Below are positions 15,765 through 23,591 of a DNA stretch of 64,000 nucleotides, one piece after another. The notes under the pieces were generated by a model. It saw only the letters and a list, made by a program, of their open reading frames with translations, did no database searches and was not told the origin of the DNA. Origin of the DNA: Armatimonas rosea (lineage in GTDB: Bacteria > Armatimonadota > Armatimonadia > Armatimonadales > Armatimonadaceae); assembly GCF_014202505.1 (NCBI RefSeq), contig NZ_JACHGW010000003.1, positions 867,998-931,997 on the forward strand, in the 5' to 3' direction. How positions within the stretch are numbered: position 1 is the first letter of the stretch; the number at the start of each line of letters is the position of its first letter. The position numbers and the translations under genes were made by a program.

Positions 15765-16986
15765 CCTCCCCGGACTTGCCGCGCCGGAGCCCCGGGACGC
15801 ATAGCGCGACTGCGCCCGTCAGGACACAGGCGAGGGCGGCTCCGAGGATCACGTTCTGGGCACTGGTGACGCGAAGGAGTGCCCCTCCCACTGCCGCACC
15901 GAGGGGCATCATCGGGGCTAAGAGCGCGGCGTGCGCCCCAAAGACCGTCCCTTGCTGGTCCGCGGGGGTGTTGCGCTGGAGGAAGCTGGCCTCTACCGCC
16001 ATGTAGGGGCCCCAAACAATGCCACCGAGGAAGAAGCAGGCGAGCGCATGCCAGAGCGTTGGGGAGAAGGCAAGCGCAACCTCACAGAGGCCCCAGATCA
16101 GACAGTTCAGGGACATGGCGAGCCCTGCGGGGACGCGACGGATGAGCCAGCCCGTGGCGAGGCTTCCCACGGCTGCACCAACCCCGACAGCGGACCAGAG
16201 CCAGCCCAGCCCGCTCGCGCCCTGATGGAGCTGGTTCTTCACAAAGAGCGGAAGCGCCGCCTCCGTGGGGCCGTAGGCAAAGGTCGCGGCCGCGCTCATG
16301 AGAGTCACAAAGAGTAGCAGGGGGAAGCGTAGGAGCACCTGCGGCCCAAAGCCTCTTTTCGAGTCGGGCTTGGCTTCGGTGCGGAGGATATCGGGCATCG
16401 TGGCGGCGGCTCCCACAAAGACCAGGAAACTCGCCGCATCGAGTAGGAGGGCGCGTGGTGCCCCCCACTGTGCAATGACAAAACCGGCTAGCGCAGGTCC
16501 GACAATCACGGGGAGATGCTCCGTGAGGGCAAGGGCACCATTGGCGACCTCCAGCTCCTCGTCGGGGATCAGGTGTGGTGTGAGCAAGCGCGTTCCCACT
16601 CTCGTGGCGGGCTCAAGGGCACCCATCAGCGTGGAGATCACGTAGACGGACACGAGGGGAAGCCAGCCGAGGAGGTCGAAGAGGGGAATCAGGGCGATCA
16701 GCACGGCCCGTGCCAGGTTATCCAGGATAAGGACAGGGCGGGGCTGCACGCGGTCCAGGAGCTTGCCGATCAGCCCGCCGGTCAGTACTGCGGGCAGGGA
16801 GATACAGAGGAGCATGAGCCCAATCGCGGCTCCCGCTTCCGCATCGGAGTGGGTGCGCTCGACAAGAAACCAGGTAAGCGCGATCCAGGTGAACGTGCCC
16901 CCCAGCGACGAGACCAGCGCCCCCAGCCAGAGCCGCCGAAAGGGCGCGCGTGTCCGAAGAACCGACCAGGGAGTGGGAGTGCTCAT
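15751..16986 (-). CDS. MFS transporter (EntS/MFS_3-like exporter)
   Basis: This 411-residue protein has about 12 transmembrane helices. It starts TPWSVLRTRAPFRRLWLGALVSSLGGTFTWIALTWFLVER, the typical N-terminus of the MFS_3 (enterobactin exporter-like) subfamily. The loop 2-3 motif is GKLLDRVQPRPVLI, and EPATRVGTRLLTPHLIPDEEL follows. The substrate is not predictable. The ATG follows a TAAAAT hexamer by 6 nt with no ribosome binding site. Its last residues (GAGD) come from a REP-like repeat. It is probably monocistronic. Confidence 0.85.
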   Translation of the reverse strand: MSTPTPWSVLRTRAPFRRLWLGALVSSLGGTFTWIALTWFLVERTHSDAEAGAAIGLMLLCISLPAVLTGGLIGKLLDRVQPRPVLILDNLARAVLIALIPLFDLLGWLPLVSVYVISTLMGALEPATRVGTRLLTPHLIPDEELEVANGALALTEHLPVIVGPALAGFVIAQWGAPRALLLDAASFLVFVGAAATMPDILRTEAKPDSKRGFGPQVLLRFPLLLFVTLMSAAATFAYGPTEAALPLFVKNQLHQGASGLGWLWSAVGVGAAVGSLATGWLIRRVPAGLAMSLNCLIWGLCEVALAFSPTLWHALACFFLGGIVWGPYMAVEASFLQRNTPADQQGTVFGAHAALLAPMMPLGAAVGGALLRVTSAQNVILGAALACVLTGAVALCVPGLRRGKSGEGAGD

Positions 16987-16992
16987 ACCAAA

Positions 16993-16998
16993 ATTTTA
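16993..16998 (-). promoter_or_regulatory. -10 element of the MFS gene (predicted leaderless)
   Basis: TAAAAT on the minus strand ends 6 nt before the ATG at 16986. Confidence 0.5.
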
Positions 16999-17015
16999 CC
17001 CCCTCCCAAAATTTC

Positions 17016-17087
17016 ACCCCCTCTCCTCCCACGGAACGTGGATCCAGAGGGAGAGGGGGTGGCGAGGAACGAGCCGGGGGAGTGCCC
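17016..17087. repeat. Intergenic palindromic repeat, copy E
   Basis: ACCCCCTCTCC at 17016-17026 is inverted at 17050-17060. The right flank GGGGGTGGCGAGGAACGAG is a diverged form of the core in copy D. It ends at the cysK stop codon. Confidence 0.6.
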
Positions 17088-18049
17088 TACCCGCGCAGGT
17101 CCTCAAAGAGAATCGTGGAGAGGTAGCGCTCGGCGTTGCTGGGGACGATCACGACGATCCGCTTGCCGGCGTTCTCGGGGCGCTTGGCGACCTCGATGGC
17201 GGCGTAGATCGCGGCCCCCGACGAAATCCCCACGGCCAGTCCTTCTTCGCGCATCACGCGGCGGGCCATCGCGACCGCGTCCTCGTTGCTCACGGGGAAG
17301 GTCTCATCGACCGCATCGGTGTTGAGGTTCTTGGGCACAAAGCCCGCCCCGATTCCCTGGATCTTGTGGGGCGCAGGGGCCAGGGCATCGCCCGCCTTGG
17401 TCTGGGCGATCACCTGAGAGGCGACGGGCTCGACCGCGATCGCCGTAAAGCTAGGCTTGCGCGCCTTGATCACCTCGGCGACTCCTGTGATGGTTCCGCC
17501 GGTGCCGACCCCGGCGACCAGAATGTCCACGGTGCCGTCGGTGTCGTTCCAGATCTCCTCCGCCGTGGTGTTGCGGTGAATCTCCGGGTTGGCCGGGTTC
17601 TCAAACTGCTGGGGGATAAAGTACTTCTCGGGATCCTCGGCCGCGATCTCATTGGCCTTCTTGATCGCGCCCGTCATGCCGATCCCGTAGCTCGGGGGAA
17701 CCAGCTCCAGGGTCGCGCCGTAGCCCTTGAGGAGCAAGCGGCGCTCGATCGACATGGTCTCCGGCATGACCAGGATGATCTCGTAGCCCTTGGCGGCGGC
17801 CACAAACGCCAGCGCGATCCCGGTGTTGCCGCTCGTGGGCTCGACAATGACATTGCGTCCCGGGGCGATCCGGCCCGCTTTCTCGGCGGCCTCGATCATG
17901 TTGACACCGATGCGGTCCTTCACGGAGAGGCCCGGGTTGAAGTACTCCAGCTTGGCGAGAATCTCGGCCCCCGCGCCCTCGGTGACTCGGTTGAGACGCA
18001 CGAGGGGGGTATTGCCAATCAGCTCGGTGGGGTTGTTGTAGATTTTCAT
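17087..18049 (-). CDS. cysK: Cysteine synthase (O-acetylserine sulfhydrylase)
   Basis: This 320-residue fold-type II PLP enzyme has Lys44 in [12 protein letters not shown], the substrate loop [10 protein letters not shown] (71-80), the phosphate-binding [10 protein letters not shown], and a C-terminal end like that of CysK. It makes cysteine from O-acetylserine and sulfide in the cytoplasm. It lies 9 bp downstream of an Rrf2-family regulator in the same direction. In Bacillus and Staphylococcus, CysK binds the Rrf2 regulator CymR to form the repressor complex; the pairing here suggests the same control. Confidence 0.95.
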   Translation of the reverse strand: MKIYNNPTELIGNTPLVRLNRVTEGAGAEILAKLEYFNPGLSVKDRIGVNMIEAAEKAGRIAPGRNVIVEPTSGNTGIALAFVAAAKGYEIILVMPETMSIERRLLLKGYGATLELVPPSYGIGMTGAIKKANEIAAEDPEKYFIPQQFENPANPEIHRNTTAEEIWNDTDGTVDILVAGVGTGGTITGVAEVIKARKPSFTAIAVEPVASQVIAQTKAGDALAPAPHKIQGIGAGFVPKNLNTDAVDETFPVSNEDAVAMARRVMREEGLAVGISSGAAIYAAIEVAKRPENAGKRIVVIVPSNAERYLSTILFEDLRG

Positions 18050-18058
18050 AGTGGTTCC

Positions 18059-18514
18059 TTAGATATGCATGGCGAGGAATCCCTCGCGGGTGGCGATGCG
18101 GCGCTCTAGGAGCTCCGCGACCGTAACGGTCTCGACGACAGAGAGGAGGGCGGCACGGAGCTCGTGCCAGACACCGCGGACAACTTGCACCTCAGGGATC
18201 GCGCCCAGAGACTCGGGCTCCTCGGGGGTGCCTTGGATCAGCTCATGGGGAATCAGCGGCCCCGAGAGCGCCCGTAGGATCGCCCCCACCGTGACCCGCT
18301 CGGGGGTGTCAGCCAGCACATAGCCGCCGCCGGCTCCACGGATCGAGCGCACGACCTCGGCTCGCCGGAGCGATGCCAGAAGCTGCTCGAGAAAGGGCTC
18401 GGGGATCTGCTGTCGCGCCGCGATCTCACGCGCCTGCACGGGCGCACTGCCCCCCTGCGCGGCAAGATCCAGTACCGCACGGAGGCCATAGTCTTCTTTT
18501 GTCGTGAATGTCAT
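18059..18514 (-). CDS. cymR: Rrf2-family regulator without Fe-S cysteines (CymR-like)
   Basis: This 151-residue protein has the Rrf2 winged-helix start (TTKEDYGLRAVLDLAAQ, IPEPFLEQLLASLRRAEVVRSIRGAGGGYVLA). It has no cysteine at all, so it cannot carry the Fe-S cluster of IscR, NsrR or RsrR. That points to the CymR type, which senses the cysteine precursor O-acetylserine through CysK. It is the first gene of a two-gene unit with cysK. A strong promoter lies 61-89 bp upstream and overlaps that of the divergent gene. Autoregulation is likely but unproven; the symbol is assigned by context. Confidence 0.85.
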   Translation of the reverse strand: MTFTTKEDYGLRAVLDLAAQGGSAPVQAREIAARQQIPEPFLEQLLASLRRAEVVRSIRGAGGGYVLADTPERVTVGAILRALSGPLIPHELIQGTPEEPESLGAIPEVQVVRGVWHELRAALLSVVETVTVAELLERRIATREGFLAMHI

Positions 18515-18574
18515 AGGCGATTGACGTCTTTCTCACTCTCGCCCTTGTTAAGGTGAGTAAATTGATCGGAATTA

Positions 18575-18611
18575 AGTATACAGTTTCGGGGACGAAATGG
18601 CAAGGTACAAT
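18575..18611. promoter_or_regulatory. Overlapping divergent promoters of cymR-cysK and the GNAT-like operon
   Basis: On the minus strand TTGCCA (18598-18603), a 17-bp spacer and TATACT (18575-18580) form a near-consensus promoter for cymR. On the plus strand TACAAT (18606-18611) lies 7 nt before GTG 18619. RNA polymerase at one would block the other, and a CymR site here could switch both. Confidence 0.65.
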
Positions 18612-18618
18612 AGCCCTC

Positions 18619-19695
18619 GTGCTCAAGATTCACTGTATCTCCGACCTTGCGGCGCTGGAGAGCTCCTGGAAAGCGCTCGCGGCGGCATCCCCGAGCGCGA
18701 CCGTCTTCCAGACCTGGGAGTGGAGTGCGGCGTGGTGGGCACACAACAAAGCCGGCAAGCGCCTCTTTGCCCTGCTGGTCGAGGACGAGCAGGTAGAGGT
18801 CGTCGGCCTCGCCCCCTTCTTCTCTGCTGCGGGGACGCTTCGGCTGGTCGGGACGGGGGGCTCGGACTACCTGGATCTGCTGGCACTCCCTGGGCAAGAA
18901 GACGCTGTTGTTCAGGCGGTAGGGCAGTGGCTCGCACAGAACTCGCTGCGCTGGCTCTGGGCCGACTGTCAGCAAGTGCCGCCCGGTGGGATAGCGACGA
19001 CGCTACCCACTGCCCAGGTCTGGCAGGGGGAGACCTGCCCGTACCTGCCGCTGCCCGAGAGCTACGATGCGTTCCTGAAGACCCTGAGCAAGAAGCACCG
19101 CCAGAACATCGGCTACTACGAGCGCTCGATGGCAAAGACCCACGCGCTGGAGCTGCGCCTCGCCACGGCCCCAACCCTCACCGAGGACATGGAGGCGTTT
19201 TTCTCGCTACATCAGCTCCGCTGGCGGGGGCGCTGGATGCCCGGTGCGTTCGCTTCTCAGGCCGCCCGCGCCTTCCACACCGAGGCGGCCACGCGCCTGC
19301 TGGAGTCCGGGAACCTGCGCCTCCACACGCTCTGGCTCGATGGGCGGGCCGTGGCGGCGATCTACTGCTTTCACAAGGGACACACAACCTACTACTACTT
19401 GGGAGGCTTCGACCCAACCCTCTCCAAGCTCTCGCCGGGGACGGTACTCACGGCCAAGGCGATCCAATACGCGATCGATCACGATGGTGCTACTACCTTT
19501 GACTTTCTGCGCGGCGACGAGGGCTACAAGTACCGCTGGGGCGCACAAGATCGGTACAATCAGCGTGTCTCGTTGACCACCACGGGAGCGGGCCGGCCAC
19601 TAGGGGCGCTCCTCGCAACGTCGGGGCGGCTTGCGCTGTCTCTAGAGCTACGGCTGAAGCACGCGATGCACGCAAAACAAGGGGGAGTGAAATGA
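18619..19695 (+). CDS. GNAT/FemAB-like acyltransferase (BioF2/CelD-like)
   Basis: This protein of 358 residues from GTG 18619 has two GNAT-like halves: FQTWEWSAAWWAH with an AP-FF strand, then ALSKKHRQNIGYYERSM, MEAFFSLHQLRWRGR and LYCFHKG..YYYLGGFDP. The last block is typical of the BioF2-like (CelD) acetyltransferase family, which is often linked to envelope polysaccharide work. An in-frame start exists at 18553, but it lies upstream of the TACAAT hexamer. It overlaps the next gene by 4 bases (ATGA) and heads an operon of four coupled genes. The acyl donor and substrate are unknown. Confidence 0.8.
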   Translation: MLKIHCISDLAALESSWKALAAASPSATVFQTWEWSAAWWAHNKAGKRLFALLVEDEQVEVVGLAPFFSAAGTLRLVGTGGSDYLDLLALPGQEDAVVQAVGQWLAQNSLRWLWADCQQVPPGGIATTLPTAQVWQGETCPYLPLPESYDAFLKTLSKKHRQNIGYYERSMAKTHALELRLATAPTLTEDMEAFFSLHQLRWRGRWMPGAFASQAARAFHTEAATRLLESGNLRLHTLWLDGRAVAAIYCFHKGHTTYYYLGGFDPTLSKLSPGTVLTAKAIQYAIDHDGATTFDFLRGDEGYKYRWGAQDRYNQRVSLTTTGAGRPLGALLATSGRLALSLELRLKHAMHAKQGGVK

Positions 19696-20102
19696 AGTTC
19701 TTTGGCGCGATTCTGCGCGGGCTCTTTTTTGTCGCACTGACCGCGGCGCTGGCCTGGAACATCTGGCAGGTTCAGAAGCTCAAGACCGAGGTCGCACAGC
19801 TGCGTGCCGCCACGGGGAAGCATCGCGCGGTGCCAGGGGACAAGCCGACTCTCACCCGCTCGCTGGCACTCCTCCGTGAGTCTAAGTCCCACGCGGAGAG
19901 AGCCCAGACTCTCCTGAAGGCCAAGCGCCTCGACGAAGCGGCCAAGGAGACCAAGCTCGCGGCGGAGACAGCGCAAAAAGCCTATGCCGGGGCACAAGGC
20001 GCCGACCCGGTCGGGGAGCTACAAAGTACGGTACAATCCCTATCAAAACAAGTGGGCTCTCTCTGGGAGACCGAGAAGAAGAAAGAACCAAAGAAGCCAT
20101 GA
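19692..20102 (+). CDS. Small membrane-anchored coiled-coil protein, unknown
   Basis: This 136-residue protein has one N-terminal transmembrane helix (about 8-24, ILRGLFFVALTAALAWNIW) and a long Ala/Lys/Glu-rich helical tail. The tail is likely a coiled coil (VQKLKTEVAQLRAATG, SLALLRESKSHAERAQTLLKAKRLDEAAKETKLA). Start and stop overlap both neighbours by 4 bases, so its level is coupled to the acyltransferase and the M48 protease. It could be an assembly scaffold for the periplasmic protease. No family is recognised. Confidence 0.75.
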   Translation: MKFFGAILRGLFFVALTAALAWNIWQVQKLKTEVAQLRAATGKHRAVPGDKPTLTRSLALLRESKSHAERAQTLLKAKRLDEAAKETKLAAETAQKAYAGAQGADPVGELQSTVQSLSKQVGSLWETEKKKEPKKP

Positions 20103-20845
20103 GACGGTTCTGGTGCGCCTCGCTGGCGGTAGTTGCCCTGGTCAGTGTCGGTTGCAAGGGGGGCTTGCCCTCCAAAGATAAAGAGATAGAGATGGGGCAA
20201 GATGTCGCACGTGAGTACGAGCAAAAGCTCCCGGATGGTCCCATCATCACGCGCGGCCCCGAGGTAGAGCGCGTCCAGCGCGTCGCCGCCAAGCTGCTCC
20301 CGCTGGCACGCAAAGACTGGGACGTCCCCTACAGCGTGAAGGTGGTCCAGTCGGACCAGATCAATGCCTTTGCGATCCCCGGAGGACCGATCTACTTCTA
20401 CACGGGCCTGATCAAGCTGGCCGAGTCCGATGACGAGCTCGCGTCGGTGCTGGGCCACGAGATCACCCACATCACCAAGCGCCACTCGGTAAAGCAGCTC
20501 AAGAAGAACCGGGATCTCATGGTGGGTCTGGCTACTCTGGATGTCCTCCTCAAGGGGGGGAACTCTATCAAGAGCGCCGCAGAGGTCTATGCCAACTTCA
20601 AGTCGATGGCCTTCTCCCGGAGTGATGAAAACCAGGCCGATGAGTTTGGCTTTAAGTACCTGGTCTCCATGGGCTATAAACCCGAGGCGATGGCGGGCTT
20701 CTTCACCAAGATGGGCGCAAAGACAGGAGGCGGGGGCGGCAAACTCGCGGAGTTCTTCTCGACCCACCCCATGACAAGTGAGCGAGTGAAGGCCGCCACC
20801 GAGCGAGCGGAGAAGTTTCGGAAGGGAACCTACAAAGCCCCGTGA
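20099..20845 (+). CDS. M48-family metalloprotease lipoprotein (BepA/LoiP-like)
   Basis: This 248-residue protein has a lipoprotein signal (MRRFWCASLAVVALVSVGC, lipobox VSVGC). It then carries the M48 fold with INAFAIPGGPIYFYTGLI, the zinc motif HEITH (about 120-124) and the third-ligand helix DENQADEFGFKYL. It ends with MTSERVKAATERAEK. Relatives such as BepA and LoiP degrade or fold outer-membrane proteins. The operon with an acyltransferase, a coiled-coil protein and a glycosyltransferase suggests envelope quality control. The start overlaps the previous stop by 4 bases. Confidence 0.9.
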   Translation: MRRFWCASLAVVALVSVGCKGGLPSKDKEIEMGQDVAREYEQKLPDGPIITRGPEVERVQRVAAKLLPLARKDWDVPYSVKVVQSDQINAFAIPGGPIYFYTGLIKLAESDDELASVLGHEITHITKRHSVKQLKKNRDLMVGLATLDVLLKGGNSIKSAAEVYANFKSMAFSRSDENQADEFGFKYLVSMGYKPEAMAGFFTKMGAKTGGGGGKLAEFFSTHPMTSERVKAATERAEKFRKGTYKAP

Positions 20846-21513
20846 GGGTTGTCGCGATTGTTCCCGCCTACAACGAAGGTCGCCGTATCGTGCCCGTTCT
20901 CGACGTGCTCGCGGCAGCGCCCTCGGTGGATGGCATCATTGCGGTCGATGATGGCTCTATCGACGATACCTTCCAGGTCGCTAGCCAGCATGCGGCCGCA
21001 CAAGGAAAGCTAAGAGTCGTCCAGCAGGCCAAGAACCAGGGCAAGGGCGCGGCGATGCAGCGGGGTGCCGACGAGGCCGAGGACGCTGATATCCTGCTCT
21101 TTTTGGATGCGGACTTGATTGGGCTTACCGTCGCGCATGTCGAAAGCCTGCTCGCTCCGGTGAAGAGTGGGGAGAAAGTGATGGCGCTCGGGGTCTTTCG
21201 CGGTGGAAACTTCTGGACCACCCTCGCCCAGATCCTCGCCCCCAATATCTCCGGCCAGCGTGCGATCCGCCGGGAAGTGTTTCTGAGTGTCCCCTGCCTC
21301 GCCGATGCCCGCTATGGGGTCGAGCTGGCGATTACGAGCTTTGTGATGGGGGAGGGCCTCCCCATGACCGATGTGGTGCTAAAGGATGTCTCCCATCCCA
21401 CCAAAGAGCGCAAGCTCGGCCTCTGGCGCGGCGCAGTCGCCCGGGGCAGGATGTACCAGCAGATGCTGCCGTTTCTCTTGCGCCGCTACCATCCGACAAA
21501 ACGAAAACGCTGA
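20842..21513 (+). CDS. Family 2 glycosyltransferase
   Basis: This 223-residue GT-A fold enzyme starts at GTG 20842, overlapping the protease stop. Motifs: VVAIVPAYNEGRRI, the nucleotide-binding IAVDDGSIDDTF, GKGAAMQRGAD and the metal-binding LFLDADLIGL. It is a cytoplasmic, soluble type without membrane helices, similar to the polyprenyl-phosphate or glucosyl-3-phosphoglycerate group. The donor and acceptor are not predictable. It is the last gene of the operon that starts at 18619. Confidence 0.85.
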   Translation: MRVVAIVPAYNEGRRIVPVLDVLAAAPSVDGIIAVDDGSIDDTFQVASQHAAAQGKLRVVQQAKNQGKGAAMQRGADEAEDADILLFLDADLIGLTVAHVESLLAPVKSGEKVMALGVFRGGNFWTTLAQILAPNISGQRAIRREVFLSVPCLADARYGVELAITSFVMGEGLPMTDVVLKDVSHPTKERKLGLWRGAVARGRMYQQMLPFLLRRYHPTKRKR

Positions 21514-21537
21514 GCGATTCAGCAAGAAGCGAGAACC

Positions 21538-22263
21538 ATGAGCAAGTCTCTTCGTGAGAACCTTCTGAGCCTCCTGGCCCTCCAGGCCATCGACTCCCTG
21601 ATCGAGAAGGCCAAGGCGACCCTGGCCGCCACCGACAATGGCGCGGCGGCGCTCGGGCTCTACAACACCAAGAAGAAAGAGGCCGAGGCACTCCGCGCAC
21701 TCGCCACCAAGGCGCAGTCGGAGCAAAAAGACGCCGAGCTGAAGCTGGAGACGATCGAGACCAAGCGCAAGCACGAGGAGAAGCGGCTCTACGGTGGCAG
21801 TGTGACCGGCTCCCGTGACCTGGAGAACCTCCAGAAAGAGCTGGACATGCTCGGGCGGCAGAAAGACAGCGCGGAGGAGGTTGTGCTCCTGGCAATGGAC
21901 GCCGCCGCCGAGGCCGTCGCCCTCGCGGAAGAGGCCGAGCGGGAGCAGCTCCAGCAGGCAAGCCGCTTTAAGAAAGTGCGTGCCCACTTTGAGGCGCGGC
22001 AAAAAGAGCTCATGGCGGAGCTCGCCAGCCTGCAGGCTCCACGTGAGGCGGCAGCCAAGGAGGTGACCGACGCCAGCCTGCTCGCCCGCTACGATGCGCT
22101 CCGCGGGAAGAAACAAGGGGTCGGCTGCGCACCGGTCGGCGAGGACGACTCTTGTGGGGCCTGCCACACGCGGGTCAACTCCCAGTCCGGCGAGGCGGCG
22201 CGCCGCGGGGAGGTGCTGGTTTTCTGTGAGCACTGCGCCCGCATTCTGACCCCGCTCCGCTAG
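21538..22263 (+). CDS. C4-type zinc-ribbon coiled-coil protein (COG1579-like)
   Basis: This 241-residue protein has a long coiled-coil hairpin (about 5-185: LLALQAIDSLIEKAKATLA, KLYGGSVTGSRDLENLQKELDML, REAAAKEVTDASLLARYDALR). A C-terminal zinc ribbon (CGACH near 207 and CEHC near 231) follows. This architecture is conserved across bacteria (CdsZ/CT398 type) and binds secretion or RNA-associated partners in some species. The gene follows the GT2 stop by 24 bp. Confidence 0.85.
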   Translation: MSKSLRENLLSLLALQAIDSLIEKAKATLAATDNGAAALGLYNTKKKEAEALRALATKAQSEQKDAELKLETIETKRKHEEKRLYGGSVTGSRDLENLQKELDMLGRQKDSAEEVVLLAMDAAAEAVALAEEAEREQLQQASRFKKVRAHFEARQKELMAELASLQAPREAAAKEVTDASLLARYDALRGKKQGVGCAPVGEDDSCGACHTRVNSQSGEAARRGEVLVFCEHCARILTPLR

Positions 22264-22314
22264 ACTCGCAAGGATGCGGTAGAGGATTTTACTCCCCGCT
22301 CCGATCTTACAGGT

Positions 22315-23016
22315 GTGAAAACAAAACGCTCACTTCGTCCTTTGTGTCTCGTTTTTGGCCTCGTCAGCGCTCTTTCGGGATGTGCCGGGGCCGGGGCTGG
22401 CCCTGCGTCGACGCTGGGAGCGACCCCGGCCCCGGCACCTGCCGTACCTGGCCGCTACGAGCCTAACTACCGGGCGACGCTGGGGGCGGGGCGCCAGTGG
22501 AGCCTCACCAACCTGACCTACGCCATCGCACCCGCTGAGGGGAAGGACATGCCGGCGCTCTTTCAGCAGGCACTGGAGACCTGGGCCCCCTACACCAAGA
22601 ATATCGTCACGCTCGCACCCGCCACCGCCTCCGAGGCGGTTCTCACGGTTGAGGTGGTTCCTACAGGCTCCCTGGGCGGGGATACCGTCGGCACGACCAC
22701 TGTCACCTACCGGCTCAGCGACACGCGCATTATTCGGGCCCACATCAAGGTGGATGCGAGCCTCGGAAACGACCTGATGCCCCAAGTCCTCGCCCATGAG
22801 CTGGGGCACGCTCTGGGGCTCGATGGACATAGCCCCGAGCCAAAAGACCTGATGTTTGCCCGCGCCCACCTTCCGCTTGCACTGACGGAGCGTGATCGCA
22901 ATACGCTCTTCACGGTCTACGCCGATGCGCTTGCGGCGCAGGGGCGGGCGGCAAAAAAAGACGCTGACAGTGAGCTGGTCACTGTCAGCGTCTGTGCGCT
23001 TCCGAAGGGCGGCTAG
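22315..23016 (+). CDS. Matrixin-type zinc metalloprotease lipoprotein
   Basis: This 233-residue protein starts at GTG, with a lipoprotein signal (LCLVFGLVSALSGC). The catalytic motif HELGHALGLDGH (about 161-172) is the extended HExxHxxGxxH site of matrixins/M10, and the Met-turn-like LMFARAH follows. It likely acts at the cell surface or in the periplasm on proteins or matrix. The last 20 codons contain a perfect hairpin that forms the terminator of the opposite gene. The stop overlaps the stop of the Gly-rich gene by 4 bases. Confidence 0.85.
   Translation: MKTKRSLRPLCLVFGLVSALSGCAGAGAGPASTLGATPAPAPAVPGRYEPNYRATLGAGRQWSLTNLTYAIAPAEGKDMPALFQQALETWAPYTKNIVTLAPATASEAVLTVEVVPTGSLGGDTVGTTTVTYRLSDTRIIRAHIKVDASLGNDLMPQVLAHELGHALGLDGHSPEPKDLMFARAHLPLALTERDRNTLFTVYADALAAQGRAAKKDADSELVTVSVCALPKGG
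22953..22992 (-). terminator. Terminator of the Gly-rich gene, embedded in the matrixin coding sequence
   Basis: A perfect 14-bp stem (22960-22973 with 22979-22992) and a 5-nt loop are followed on the minus strand by seven T. In the plus frame the same bases encode the last part of the matrixin (KKDADSELVTVSV). Confidence 0.85.
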
Positions 23017-23519
23017 TTGCCGCCCGGTCCACCAGGCCCACCCGGACCGCCGGGTCCACCTTCAGGCCGGGGTAGGGTCGCCTTCGCCGTGAGCTTGAGC
23101 CCATCGACCGAGTACTGGAGAAGCTGGTCGCCGCGGAGGACGTAGACATACTTCTCCGTGGCGGTGATGCTCGCGCCGCCGCCCATGGGCATGCCCATCA
23201 TTCCCATCCCACGGCCGCCGCCGGGACCGCCTTGGCCCCCGAAGCCACCACCAGGTCCACCAAAGCCGCCTCCCGGGCCACCCTGGCCTCCGAAACCGCC
23301 TTGACCACCGCCGGGAGGGCCCCCGAAGCCACCACCGCCCTGGCCGCCAAAGCCGCCCTGACCACGCTGTGGGGGGGAGGGAAGCTCCTGCTCGACCGCA
23401 TCCTTGGTGCTACTGGACGACTTTTGCGCATTTGCATGCTGCATCGTCGCCGCAAACCCGAGGGTCAGTACCGCGCCCAGTGCCATACCGCCCATCACTT
23501 GCCATCTTGCTGTTGTCAT
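23013..23519 (-). CDS. Secreted Gly/Pro-rich low-complexity protein
   Basis: This 168-residue protein has a signal peptide ending AHANAQ-like (FAATMQHANAQ). A Gly/Gln/Phe/Pro-rich zone (about 45-110, repeats of GFGGQGG and GGFGGPGG) follows. The C-terminal part is VYVLRGDQLLQYSVDGLKLTAKATLPRPEGG, which looks like one beta-propeller-like or lipoprotein segment. Part of this shape is common in planctomycete- and armatimonad-like genomes. ATG 23519 has an AGGAGG site 6 nt upstream; the longer TTG start does not. The function is unknown. It was probably placed here by its own promoter (TAGACT 23542-23547). Confidence 0.75.
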   Translation of the reverse strand: MTTARWQVMGGMALGAVLTLGFAATMQHANAQKSSSSTKDAVEQELPSPPQRGQGGFGGQGGGGFGGPPGGGQGGFGGQGGPGGGFGGPGGGFGGQGGPGGGRGMGMMGMPMGGGASITATEKYVYVLRGDQLLQYSVDGLKLTAKATLPRPEGGPGGPGGPGGPGGN

Positions 23520-23591
23520 ATCCAACCTCCTGTGTTCTGATAGTCTACGCGTGAATCGTGAAGAAGTCCTGAAGGTCGCTCAGGTCGCTCA

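Noticed and set aside
16763-18109. A 448-codon plus-strand frame opposite cysK
   Set aside because: cysK is unambiguous on the other strand. The plus frame is an Arg/Gly/His-rich shadow.
23190-23400. Short repeated units in the Gly-rich gene taken as a CRISPR array
   Set aside because: The repeats are in-frame GGN codon runs in a coding sequence, without regular spacers, and no cas genes are present.
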